A DNA stretch of 64,000 nucleotides, from the NCBI GenBank assembly GCA_015068455.1, contig SVKO01000002.1, positions 62,001 to 126,000 on the forward strand. Direction: 5' to 3'. The translations under genes and the position numbers were made by a program. Positions 16,540 through 25,100 of this stretch are shown here, piece after piece. Source of the DNA: Oscillospiraceae bacterium. GTDB taxonomy: Bacteria > Bacillota > Clostridia > Oscillospirales > Oscillospiraceae. Positions within the stretch are counted from its first letter, which is position 1, and each line of letters starts with the position of its first letter. The notes below the pieces were generated by a model that had not been told where the DNA came from, did not search any database, and saw only the letters and a program-made list of their open reading frames with translations.

Positions 16540-16572
16540 TTTCAGAATGATTTCAGCTTCGTGTCCTACAAT
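16540..16572 (+). promoter_or_regulatory. TTTCAG-N5-TTTCAG element and promoter of htrA
   Basis: Two TTTCAG copies (16540 and 16551) are 11 bp apart, followed after 10 bp by the -10 candidate TACAAT (16567-16572). There is no recognisable -35. The element has the same sequence, spacing and 10-bp offset as that upstream of the two-component operon, taking TAGTAT as the -10 there. Confidence 0.7.
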
Positions 16573-16629
16573 AATCACGAAAGATGAAACGAGCCGGACA
16601 GCACCGGCAAAAGAAAGGATGCGTTGAAC

Positions 16630-18054
16630 ATGTTAGCCAGTGAAAATGAACCCCGTGAAGAACTCACGTTTGGACAGCAGATGAACGAATCGGCCGAACC
16701 GGAGCAGCCCTCTGTGGCCCAGGTTTATGCCGTGCCGAAGAAGCGCCAGCGCAAGACGGGAAGCCGCAGCGGTATCGGCGCGAAAATCGTCGCCCTGGCC
16801 CTGTGCTGCTCGCTGCTGGGCGGCGCCGTGGGCGCCGGCGGCGTTGCGCTGGCCACGTCCAGGAAAAGCGACGCGGCGCCCGAGACCGGCGAGCTGGAGC
16901 ATGTGGCCGAGGTGCTCGAAGGCGAGCGTCCCCATGAGGTGATGAGCGTCTCCAAGATTGATACCTCCAAGCAGAAGACCGCCGCGCAGGTCTATGCCGA
17001 CAACGTCAACTCCACCGTCGGCATCACCACCTCCATCAACACCACCAACTTCTGGGGCTATCAGACCCAGGCGGCCGCCGCGGGCTCCGGCTTTATCATC
17101 AGTGACGACGGCTATATCATCACCAATCACCATGTCATCGAGGGCGCCAGTTCCATCGAGGTCGCCATGTTCGACGGCACAAAGTATGACGCGGAGCTGG
17201 TGGGCTACGACGAGAGCAACGACGTGGCCGTGCTGAAGATCGACGCGAAGAACCTCACCCCTGTGGTGCTGGGCGACTCCGACGAGCTTCTGGTGGGCGA
17301 CAGCGTCGTGGCCATCGGCAACCCCCTGGGTGAGCTGACCTTCTCCCTGACCGCCGGCACCGTCAGCGCCCTGGACCGGAAGATCACCATGTCCAACGGC
17401 CTGAGCATGGATCTGATCCAGACCGACTGCGCCATCAACTCCGGCAATTCCGGCGGCGCTCTGTTTAACCTCTACGGCGAGGTCATCGGCATCACCAATG
17501 CCAAGTATTCCGGCGCCGGCGGCAATACCGCCTCCATCGATAATATCGGCTTTGCCATCCCCATCAACACCGTCCGCGACATCGTCAAGAGCATCATCGA
17601 GAAGGGCTATATTTCCAAGCCCTACATCGGTGTGAGCGTCGGCGACGTGGGCGAGGAGGCCCTGACCTACGGCCTGCCCAAGGGCGCTGCGGTCCGCTCC
17701 GTTGTGGAGGACGGCCCTGCGGCCAAGGCGGGCATCCAGGAAAACGACATCATCACGGGTGTGAACGGAACCGAGATCACCTGCGGCGACGATCTGGTCA
17801 AAGCCATCGGCAGTGTCAGCGTCGGCGATGAGCTGGAGCTTTCGGTTTACCGTCAGAACGAGACACTCAAGCTGAAGGTCACCGTCGAGGAGAAGATCCA
17901 GCAGGCCAGGGAGGACGAGACCGAGGCCGCCGACGGCAGCGATCCGCGCGAATCGCAGCAGATGCCTCAGCAGGAAGTGCCCCAGCAGGAGATGCCCCAG
18001 CAGGGCAATCCCTTCGGCGGTATGGATCCCTTCGAGTACTTCTTTGGCAATTGA
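16630..18054 (+). CDS. htrA: HtrA/DegP-type trypsin-like serine protease with PDZ domain
   Basis: 474 aa from the ATG at 16630 (a TTG at 16624 is also possible; AAAGGA sits at 16614-16619). A cytoplasmic N-terminal tail of about 50 residues is followed by one transmembrane segment (IGAKIVALALCCSLLGGAVG). The protease domain has the catalytic triad His168 (TNHHVI), Asp198 (SNDVAVLKI) and Ser274 (NSGNSGGALF). One PDZ domain covers about 335-425 (YIGVSVGDVGEEAL...). The C-terminus is Gln/Pro-rich (QQMPQQEVPQQEMPQQ). It acts outside the membrane on misfolded secreted proteins. The upstream element suggests control by the two-component system at 9.7 kb. Confidence 0.94.
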   Translation: MLASENEPREELTFGQQMNESAEPEQPSVAQVYAVPKKRQRKTGSRSGIGAKIVALALCCSLLGGAVGAGGVALATSRKSDAAPETGELEHVAEVLEGERPHEVMSVSKIDTSKQKTAAQVYADNVNSTVGITTSINTTNFWGYQTQAAAAGSGFIISDDGYIITNHHVIEGASSIEVAMFDGTKYDAELVGYDESNDVAVLKIDAKNLTPVVLGDSDELLVGDSVVAIGNPLGELTFSLTAGTVSALDRKITMSNGLSMDLIQTDCAINSGNSGGALFNLYGEVIGITNAKYSGAGGNTASIDNIGFAIPINTVRDIVKSIIEKGYISKPYIGVSVGDVGEEALTYGLPKGAAVRSVVEDGPAAKAGIQENDIITGVNGTEITCGDDLVKAIGSVSVGDELELSVYRQNETLKLKVTVEEKIQQAREDETEAADGSDPRESQQMPQQEVPQQEMPQQGNPFGGMDPFEYFFGN

Positions 18055-18282
18055 TCCCGCGCCGGGTGCAGACGGCAGGGAAATCAATAGATTCTTTTCA
18101 TTGTCTCCTTTCTAATCAAACGGCTCAAGGCCGCCAGGCAGAACATTGCCCGGCGGCCTTGCCGTATGTTCGGACGGGTGCGCTCCGCCATCCGGCGAAG
18201 GCAAAGTCAAGATGAAATACACAAAAGTGAACAGGCGCTCTTAGAAGTTTTGTAGATTCTCCGGCATGGGGGGATTTGTTCA
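18055..18282. other. Intergenic region with hairpin and xylanase upstream element
   Basis: Contains an inverted repeat at 18126-18160 (AAGGCCGCC...GGCGGCCTT) that may terminate htrA transcription despite a weak T-tail. It also contains the conserved element at 18219-18256 described separately. No gene seen. Confidence 0.5.
18219..18256 (+). promoter_or_regulatory. Conserved operator-like element, copy 1 (xylanase 1)
   Basis: ACAAAAGTGAACAGGCGCT followed by CTTAGAAGTTTTGTAGA. The sequence is shared, with few changes, with 21984-22021 before the second xylanase. ACAAAA and TTTTGT flank the element, and AAAAGTG/CGCTCTT forms an imperfect inner repeat. Confidence 0.6.
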
Positions 18283-18311
18283 TTGAAAGGAATTCTCGAA
18301 ACGTGTATAAT
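18283..18311 (+). promoter_or_regulatory. Sigma-A promoter of xylanase 1
   Basis: TTGAAA and TATAAT with a 17-bp spacer, 89 bp before the start codon. The second xylanase gene has an identical promoter layout. Confidence 0.8.
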
Positions 18312-18400
18312 CACCCTATAATAAAATGCCATGGGTATATGCATATTGAAGATTACCCATGACGTTTTGCACACGATTTCCTATTATTTGGAGGTAAAAA

Positions 18401-21400
18401 ATGAAGAAATTTTCAAAAGTGATCGCGTTTGCGATCTGCCTGGTTCTGATCGCCGGCATGCTCCCCGCGGGCGTGTTTGCGGCGGAGGGCGGTCTGTCTG
18501 ACATCGACTTCACCAAGGAAGCCGACGCAGGCAAGTATGAGATCGCCGGTCAGAGCCAGAGCTCTGTCGCAGAAGGCGTGGGCTTGGCGCTGGTCGCCAC
18601 CCAGGGCGGCATTGAGCCCGCCAAGCAGAACATCGCCGAGGCGGACAACGACGTTGTCAAGATCCCCGTCGCCGGTGACTGGAGCGCCACCCTGGAGGTC
18701 GAATTCGACACCAACAGCGCCCAGAACGGCTACTATCAGTTCTTCGCCTTCTTTGCATCCGAAGGCGGCGACAACCAGAACATGTGCGGCATCCGCGGCG
18801 GCGACGGCGCGATGCAGAACTTCATCCGTCAGAACGGCACCATCACCCACGAGGATGAGGACGGCGTCAACTCCACTCCCGGCTTCGCCTCCGCGGGCAC
18901 CTACTTCCTGCGCCTGGAGAAGGAGGGCGACACCTACCTCTGCAGCCGCAGCTCCGACGGCGACACCTTCACCCAGATGTTCTCCTACGAGGGCACCGGC
19001 ATCGAGGCGGATGAGATCCTCATCGACGCCTACACCGGCATGACCACGGGCTATAAGTTCACCCTGAAGTACCTCGCCCTCGAGGGCGGGGATACCGGCC
19101 TGGACAAGAAGGCCATCCGCGCCGCCATCCGCGAGGCCAAGTCCAAGGACGATCGGTTCTTCACCGCGGAGTCCTTTGCCGCGCTGAAAGCGGCCCTCGA
19201 AGCCGCCCAGACGGCGCTGGCTGAGGCAACAACCCAGGAAGCCCTGGACAAGGCCGCCGCGGATCTGAACGCCGCCATTGCCGGCCTGGAGGACAATCCC
19301 GAGCTGCCCATGATGCGCGTCACCTTCAACTATAACTATAACGGCGCCCCCGATCCCGTGGTGGTTGAGGTCAAGATGGGCAGCACCGTCGAGCCCATCG
19401 CGACGAACCGCGTGGGCTACTCCGCCACCTGGCGCCGCGGCAACCAGAACTTCAATTTCAGCACCCCCATCACCGAGGACATCACCCTGACTGCTTCCTG
19501 GTCCAAGGACTGGAACCAGATGTACTCCCTGGCCGAGGAATACCGCGATTACTTCGCCTTCGGCAACTTCGGCACCCAGAGCCCCAACGGCGATCAGGTC
19601 ACCCGTGAGTACAACACCTACTCCGGCAACTCCGGCAAGATGACCTACAACTTCGGCGCCAACGAGTCCAGAAACGCTTACAACAACGCTGTTTCCCAGA
19701 TCAATGCGGATACCTCTCTCACCGAGGAAGAGAAGGCCCAGAAGATCAAGGAAGCCGACGGCAAGGTCCTGCTGGGCGGCAACAACCCCCTGCAGAGCGA
19801 TCTGAACCGGATCCAGCAGTGGAACCAGCAGCATCCCGAGGGCCCGAAGAAGTACTACCGTCAGCACGTGCTGTTCTGGCACGGCTCCGAGCAGAACCCC
19901 GCCTTCTACCACGAGGGCTTCGACACCAGCAAGCCCCTGGCCTCCCGCGAGGTCATGAACCTGCGCATCGACTCCTATGTTGAGGCCATGTTCAAGCGCT
20001 ACCAGCCCTGGGACGACATCATCCTCTCCTGGGACGTGGTCAACGAGGCCCTGGATGACTACACCGGCATGGTCCGCAACGGCTGGAACGGCAGCTCCTG
20101 GGGCGAGACCAGCCTGGACGACGCCTCCAACCAGTCCAGCGCGTGGGGCACCATCTACCGCATGAAGGACGAAAGCGGCAACCCCGTGAAGGAAATGACC
20201 GAGGAGCGTCTGCAGTACGAATCCGAGTGGATCCGCGTGGCCTTCGCCTCCGCCCGCAAGTGGCAGCAGGAGCTGGGCGTCCACTGGAAGCTGTACTACA
20301 ACGACTACATGAACTCCAGCATGCTCTATGAGCCCAAGATGACCAACACCCTCCACGTGCTCGAGCCCATCGGCGAGGCCGGCAACATCGACGGCTACGG
20401 CATGCAGGCCCGCCTGGCCTATGCCTATCCCACCATCGACATGCTCCGCGACCAGATCGAAAAGGGCCTGGAGATCTGCCCGGAGGTCAGCTTCTCCGAG
20501 GCCGACGTGCGCACCGACTTTGAGGTCAACCCCCTGTTCGATCCCGACAAGCCTACCCGCCGCGTCCGTTCCGGCGACGAAGAATGGGATCAGGGCGGCT
20601 CCGGCTCCTACAACCGCCGCAGCCAGCAGAACGGCAACACCTATGACGTTTCCAACGGCCCCGTCCGCCGCAAGAACAGCTTCAGCGCCAGCGATCCCGA
20701 GGCCCAGCGCCTGCAGGCCGACTACTGGGCCGACCTGGTGGATATCATGCTTGAGCAGGCCGACAAGGGCAAGGTCGGCGCCATCGCCATCGACGGCACC
20801 AGCGACAACAACACCTTCAACAGCGGCACCGGCTGCCAGATCTGGGACGGCAGCGGCAACGAAAAGCCCGCCTTCTTCGCACTGATCGGCGCTGCCAACC
20901 GCCACAAGATGGCCGCCGCCGTCGAGGCAGGCCCCGCGCTGAGTGAGGAAGCCCAGTACAGCGCACCGTCCTGGGCCCGCTATGCGGCCGCCCGCAAGGC
21001 CGCCGAGGATCTGGCGGACGTGCGCATCTATACCGGCGACGGCGTGGAAGCGGTCAAGGACGCCACCGCGGAGCTCCTGGCTGCCATCGACGCCCTGGTA
21101 CCCAGCGGCGAAACCGACAAGACCGTGCTCAACAAGACCATCGAGGATGCGGCGGCCATCGACACCGAGCCCTACACCGAAGCTTCCGTCATGGCGCTGG
21201 AAGCGGCCGTCGAAGCAGCAAAGGCTGTGCAGGCCGATCCCAATGCCACCCAGAAGCAGGTCGACGATGCCGTTAAGGCCATCGAAGAAGCTGTGGCTGC
21301 CCTGGTGCAGAAGGGTGACGACTTCCTGTTTGAGGATGTGAAGGATCCCGGCAAGTTCTACTTCGATCCCGTCTACTGGGCCTTCAATGCCGATCCGCAG

Positions 21401-21862
21401 ATCACCAAGGGCACCGACGATACCCACTTCGGCCCCGACAACGCCTGCACCAGAGGCCACGTGGTGACCTTCCTGTGGCGCGCCGCCGGCGAGCCCGCGC
21501 CCAAGAGCACGCAGACCCCGTTCACCGACCTCAAGCCCGGCGCCTTCTATGAGAAGGCCGTGGCCTGGGCTGTGGAGGAAGGCATCACCAAGGGCCTGAG
21601 CGACACCGCCTTCGGCCCGGACGCCACCTGCAACCGCGGTCAGATCGTGACCTTCCTGTGGCGCTTCGCGGGCGAAGAGGAGCCCAAGAGCGCGGCCACG
21701 CCGTTCACCGACCTGAAGCCGGGCGCCTTCTATGGCAAGGCCGTGGCCTGGGCCGTGGAGAACGAGGTCACCAACGGCCTGACGGCCACCACCTTCGGCC
21801 CGGATTCCACCTGCACCCGCGGCCAGGTCGTGACCTTCCTGTACCGCGCCACCCAGGATTGA
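18401..21862 (+). CDS. Secreted SLH-anchored GH10 endo-1,4-beta-xylanase
   Basis: 1153 aa. Signal peptide about 1-27 (ending AGVFAAEGG). Modules in order: a concanavalin/laminin-G-like N-terminal domain (about 32-230); a FIVAR helical repeat (234-303); an InlB-type beta-repeat (about 304-372); a GH10 catalytic domain (about 375-838); two more FIVAR repeats (about 840-975); three SLH domains (about 980-1150; TRGHVVTFLWR, NRGQIVTFLWR, TRGQVVTFLYR). Acid/base Glu549 lies in SWDVVNEALDD and nucleophile Glu700 in SFSEADVRTD. The enzyme cuts xylan at the cell surface, held to cell-wall polymers by SLH. A 774-bp block (19101-19874) is identical to 23384-24157 in the next gene. Confidence 0.93.
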   Translation: MKKFSKVIAFAICLVLIAGMLPAGVFAAEGGLSDIDFTKEADAGKYEIAGQSQSSVAEGVGLALVATQGGIEPAKQNIAEADNDVVKIPVAGDWSATLEVEFDTNSAQNGYYQFFAFFASEGGDNQNMCGIRGGDGAMQNFIRQNGTITHEDEDGVNSTPGFASAGTYFLRLEKEGDTYLCSRSSDGDTFTQMFSYEGTGIEADEILIDAYTGMTTGYKFTLKYLALEGGDTGLDKKAIRAAIREAKSKDDRFFTAESFAALKAALEAAQTALAEATTQEALDKAAADLNAAIAGLEDNPELPMMRVTFNYNYNGAPDPVVVEVKMGSTVEPIATNRVGYSATWRRGNQNFNFSTPITEDITLTASWSKDWNQMYSLAEEYRDYFAFGNFGTQSPNGDQVTREYNTYSGNSGKMTYNFGANESRNAYNNAVSQINADTSLTEEEKAQKIKEADGKVLLGGNNPLQSDLNRIQQWNQQHPEGPKKYYRQHVLFWHGSEQNPAFYHEGFDTSKPLASREVMNLRIDSYVEAMFKRYQPWDDIILSWDVVNEALDDYTGMVRNGWNGSSWGETSLDDASNQSSAWGTIYRMKDESGNPVKEMTEERLQYESEWIRVAFASARKWQQELGVHWKLYYNDYMNSSMLYEPKMTNTLHVLEPIGEAGNIDGYGMQARLAYAYPTIDMLRDQIEKGLEICPEVSFSEADVRTDFEVNPLFDPDKPTRRVRSGDEEWDQGGSGSYNRRSQQNGNTYDVSNGPVRRKNSFSASDPEAQRLQADYWADLVDIMLEQADKGKVGAIAIDGTSDNNTFNSGTGCQIWDGSGNEKPAFFALIGAANRHKMAAAVEAGPALSEEAQYSAPSWARYAAARKAAEDLADVRIYTGDGVEAVKDATAELLAAIDALVPSGETDKTVLNKTIEDAAAIDTEPYTEASVMALEAAVEAAKAVQADPNATQKQVDDAVKAIEEAVAALVQKGDDFLFEDVKDPGKFYFDPVYWAFNADPQITKGTDDTHFGPDNACTRGHVVTFLWRAAGEPAPKSTQTPFTDLKPGAFYEKAVAWAVEEGITKGLSDTAFGPDATCNRGQIVTFLWRFAGEEEPKSAATPFTDLKPGAFYGKAVAWAVENEVTNGLTATTFGPDSTCTRGQVVTFLYRATQD
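19101..19874 (+). repeat. 774-bp identical block, copy 1
   Basis: Read base by base against 23384-24157 (constant offset 4283), I find no mismatch. The block covers the first FIVAR repeat, the InlB-type repeat and the first part of the GH10 domain. Outside it the genes diverge at many synonymous sites, so the identity is recent. Confidence 0.9.
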
Positions 21863-21906
21863 TCGGCTCTCCTTTGAAGCGCAAAACGACCGTATCATCA
21901 TAGACC

Positions 21907-21942
21907 CTGCCGGGGCTGCGTAAGCAGCCCCGGCAGTTTTTA
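21907..21942 (+). terminator. Terminator of xylanase 1
   Basis: 13-bp perfect stem with a GTAA loop followed by five T residues. Confidence 0.93.
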
Positions 21943-21983
21943 TCAGTCATGCAAAGCGGCATCCGCCGGTGCATTAACGAAGT

Positions 21984-22021
21984 GTACAAAAGCGAACGGG
22001 CGCTTTTAGTGGTTTTGTAGA
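21984..22021 (+). promoter_or_regulatory. Conserved operator-like element, copy 2 (xylanase 2)
   Basis: Counterpart of 18219-18256. Here the inner palindrome is perfect: AAAAGCG-AACGGG-CGCTTTT. It is followed by TAGTGGTTTTGTAGA. It sits about 25 bp upstream of the -35. Confidence 0.6.
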
Positions 22022-22046
22022 AAATTCAGGCTAAGGGAATTGTGCG

Positions 22047-22075
22047 TTGAAAGAAAATGAGGAAAAGTGTATAAT
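22047..22075 (+). promoter_or_regulatory. Sigma-A promoter of xylanase 2
   Basis: TTGAAA and TATAAT separated by 17 bp; same elements and relative position as the promoter of xylanase 1. Confidence 0.8.
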
Positions 22076-22170
22076 TTATCCGTATGGTTAAGCATGAATG
22101 GCCGTCATTCGTTAGGAGAGATTGCCGGCCATTGTGCTTTGTACAGGATCTTTTTTTCAGGAGGTATTTT

Positions 22171-25100
22171 ATGAAGAGATTTTCAAGAGTGATCGCGTTT
22201 GCCATCTGCCTCATTATGGTCGTGGGTATGCTTCCCGCGGGCGTTTTTGCGGCGGGCGGCCTGTCGGACATCGACTTCACCAGTGAAGCCGACGCCGGCA
22301 AGTACGAGATCATCGGGCAGACCTCGGCTGCGGTCGCAGCGGACGGTCTGGCTCTGGTTACCACGACCAGCGGCATCGAGCCCGCCGGCCGGAACATCAC
22401 CCAGGAGCCTGTGGATCTTGTTCAGATCCCCGTAGCAGGCGACTGGACCGCAACGCTGGAGTGTGTCTTTGATACCAACGGCGCTGCCAACGGTTACTAT
22501 CAGTTCTTTGGCTTCTTTGCCGCTGCCGACGACGATCTGGCGAACACGAATCTGGTCGGTATCCGCGGCGGTGATCAGGCCATCCAGGACTTCATCCGTC
22601 AGGACGGCACCCTCACGACGGATACGGATCTGAAGTCTGCGCCCGGCTTTGATACCAGTGGGAAGACCTATTTCCTGCGTATCGAAAAGGAAGGCACGAC
22701 CTACAACTGCTATCGCAGCGACGACGGTGAAGAATTCGCCCCGATGTTCTCCTATGAGGACACCGGCATCGATGCTGAGTACCTCGTGATCGACGCCTAC
22801 ACCGGCATGACCACGGGCTACAAATACACCCTCAAGTACCTCGCTTTCGAGGGCGACGCAGGCGGCGAAGCGGCCTGGACCGAGGCCGACGGCGTTGAGT
22901 CCGACAAGGCCTACGTCATCGTGGCCGACGGCCAGTATGCGCTCAGCGCGAATGCTGACGGCGCCATTGTTGCATCGGCTGTCACCGTCGACGGCGACAA
23001 GATCACCAGCGAGGTCACCGACGGTATGGTCTGGACCTTTGCAGATGCAGAGGGCGCTGAGGCCGCTATTGACGGCAGCGATCTGTATTTCATCATGAGT
23101 GCAGACGAACAGTACCTGCGCCGCGACAGCAGTGCACTGGCCCTCGGCGACGATTCCGGCGAGATGCGTTACCGCACCTGGTCCCTGATCGCGCGCGAGG
23201 CTGAAGACGGCGCCTATACCTTCTTCTCGAACGGAAACAGCAGCGGTGCTGCCAGCAGATATGCCGTAAGCGGCGCAGAGACCGGCTTCACCGCAGCACG
23301 TGTTTCCAACTCCTCCGGCAACATTCAGACCGCAGGCAGCTCCGTCCGCCTGTACGAACTGGTCGGCGGCAGCACGGTCCAGTTGGACAAGAAGGCCATC
23401 CGCGCCGCCATCCGCGAGGCCAAGTCCAAGGACGATCGGTTCTTCACCGCGGAGTCCTTTGCCGCGCTGAAAGCGGCCCTCGAAGCCGCCCAGACGGCGC
23501 TGGCTGAGGCAACAACCCAGGAAGCCCTGGACAAGGCCGCCGCGGATCTGAACGCCGCCATTGCCGGCCTGGAGGACAATCCCGAGCTGCCCATGATGCG
23601 CGTCACCTTCAACTATAACTATAACGGCGCCCCCGATCCCGTGGTGGTTGAGGTCAAGATGGGCAGCACCGTCGAGCCCATCGCGACGAACCGCGTGGGC
23701 TACTCCGCCACCTGGCGCCGCGGCAACCAGAACTTCAATTTCAGCACCCCCATCACCGAGGACATCACCCTGACTGCTTCCTGGTCCAAGGACTGGAACC
23801 AGATGTACTCCCTGGCCGAGGAATACCGCGATTACTTCGCCTTCGGCAACTTCGGCACCCAGAGCCCCAACGGCGATCAGGTCACCCGTGAGTACAACAC
23901 CTACTCCGGCAACTCCGGCAAGATGACCTACAACTTCGGCGCCAACGAGTCCAGAAACGCTTACAACAACGCTGTTTCCCAGATCAATGCGGATACCTCT
24001 CTCACCGAGGAAGAGAAGGCCCAGAAGATCAAGGAAGCCGACGGCAAGGTCCTGCTGGGCGGCAACAACCCCCTGCAGAGCGATCTGAACCGGATCCAGC
24101 AGTGGAACCAGCAGCATCCCGAGGGCCCGAAGAAGTACTACCGTCAGCACGTGCTGTGCTGGCATGGCTCCGAGCAGAACGCGGCGTTCTATCATGAAGG
24201 CTTCGACACCAGCAAGCCCCTGGCTTCCCGCGAGGTCATGAACCTGCGTATCGACTCCTATGTCGAGGCCATGTTCAAGCGCTACCAGCCCTGGGACGAT
24301 ATCATCCTCTCCTGGGATATCGTCAACGAGGCTCTGGACGACTACACCGGCATGGTCCGCAACGGATGGAACGGCAGCTCCTGGGGCGAGACGACCCTGG
24401 ACGACGCATCCAACCAGTCCAGCGCCTGGGGCACCATCTACCGCATGAAGGACGAAAACGGCAATCCTGTGAAGGAAATGACCGACGAGCGTCTGCAGTA
24501 CGAATCCGAGTGGATCCGCCAGGCCTTTGCTTCCGCCCGCAAGTGGCAGCAGGAGCTGGGTGTCCACTGGACCCTGTACTACAACGACTACATGAACTCC
24601 AGCATGCTCTACGAGCCCAAGATGACCAACACCCTCAAGGTGCTCAAGCCCATCTATGAGGCAGGCAACATCGACGGCTACGGCATGCAGGCCCGCCTGG
24701 CCTATGCCTACCCCGGCATTGACCTGCTCCGCTATCAGATCGAGGAAGGCCTGAAGGTGGCCGACGAGGTCAGCTTCTCCGAGGCCGACGTCCGCACCGA
24801 CTTTGAGGTCAACCCCCTGTTCGATCCCGACAAGCCCACCCGCCGCGTCCAGAACGGCGACGAAGAATGGGATCAGGGCGGCTCCGGCTCCTACAACCGC
24901 CGCAGCCAGCAGAACGGCAACACCTACGACGTCTCCAACGGCCCCGTCCGCCGCAAGAACAACTTCAGCGCGAGCGATCCCGAGGCCCAGCGCCTGCAGG
25001 CCGACTACTGGGCCGACCTGGTGGACATCATGCTGGAGAAGGCCGAGCAGGGTAAGGTCGGCGCCATCGCCATGGACGGCACCAGCGACAGCAACACCTT

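Noticed and set aside
18413-21901. Very long minus-strand open frame opposite xylanase 1
   Set aside because: The frame results from the GC-rich third positions of the real gene; its product is low-complexity Gly/Val/Leu/His without domains. The same holds opposite xylanase 2 (22183-27792).
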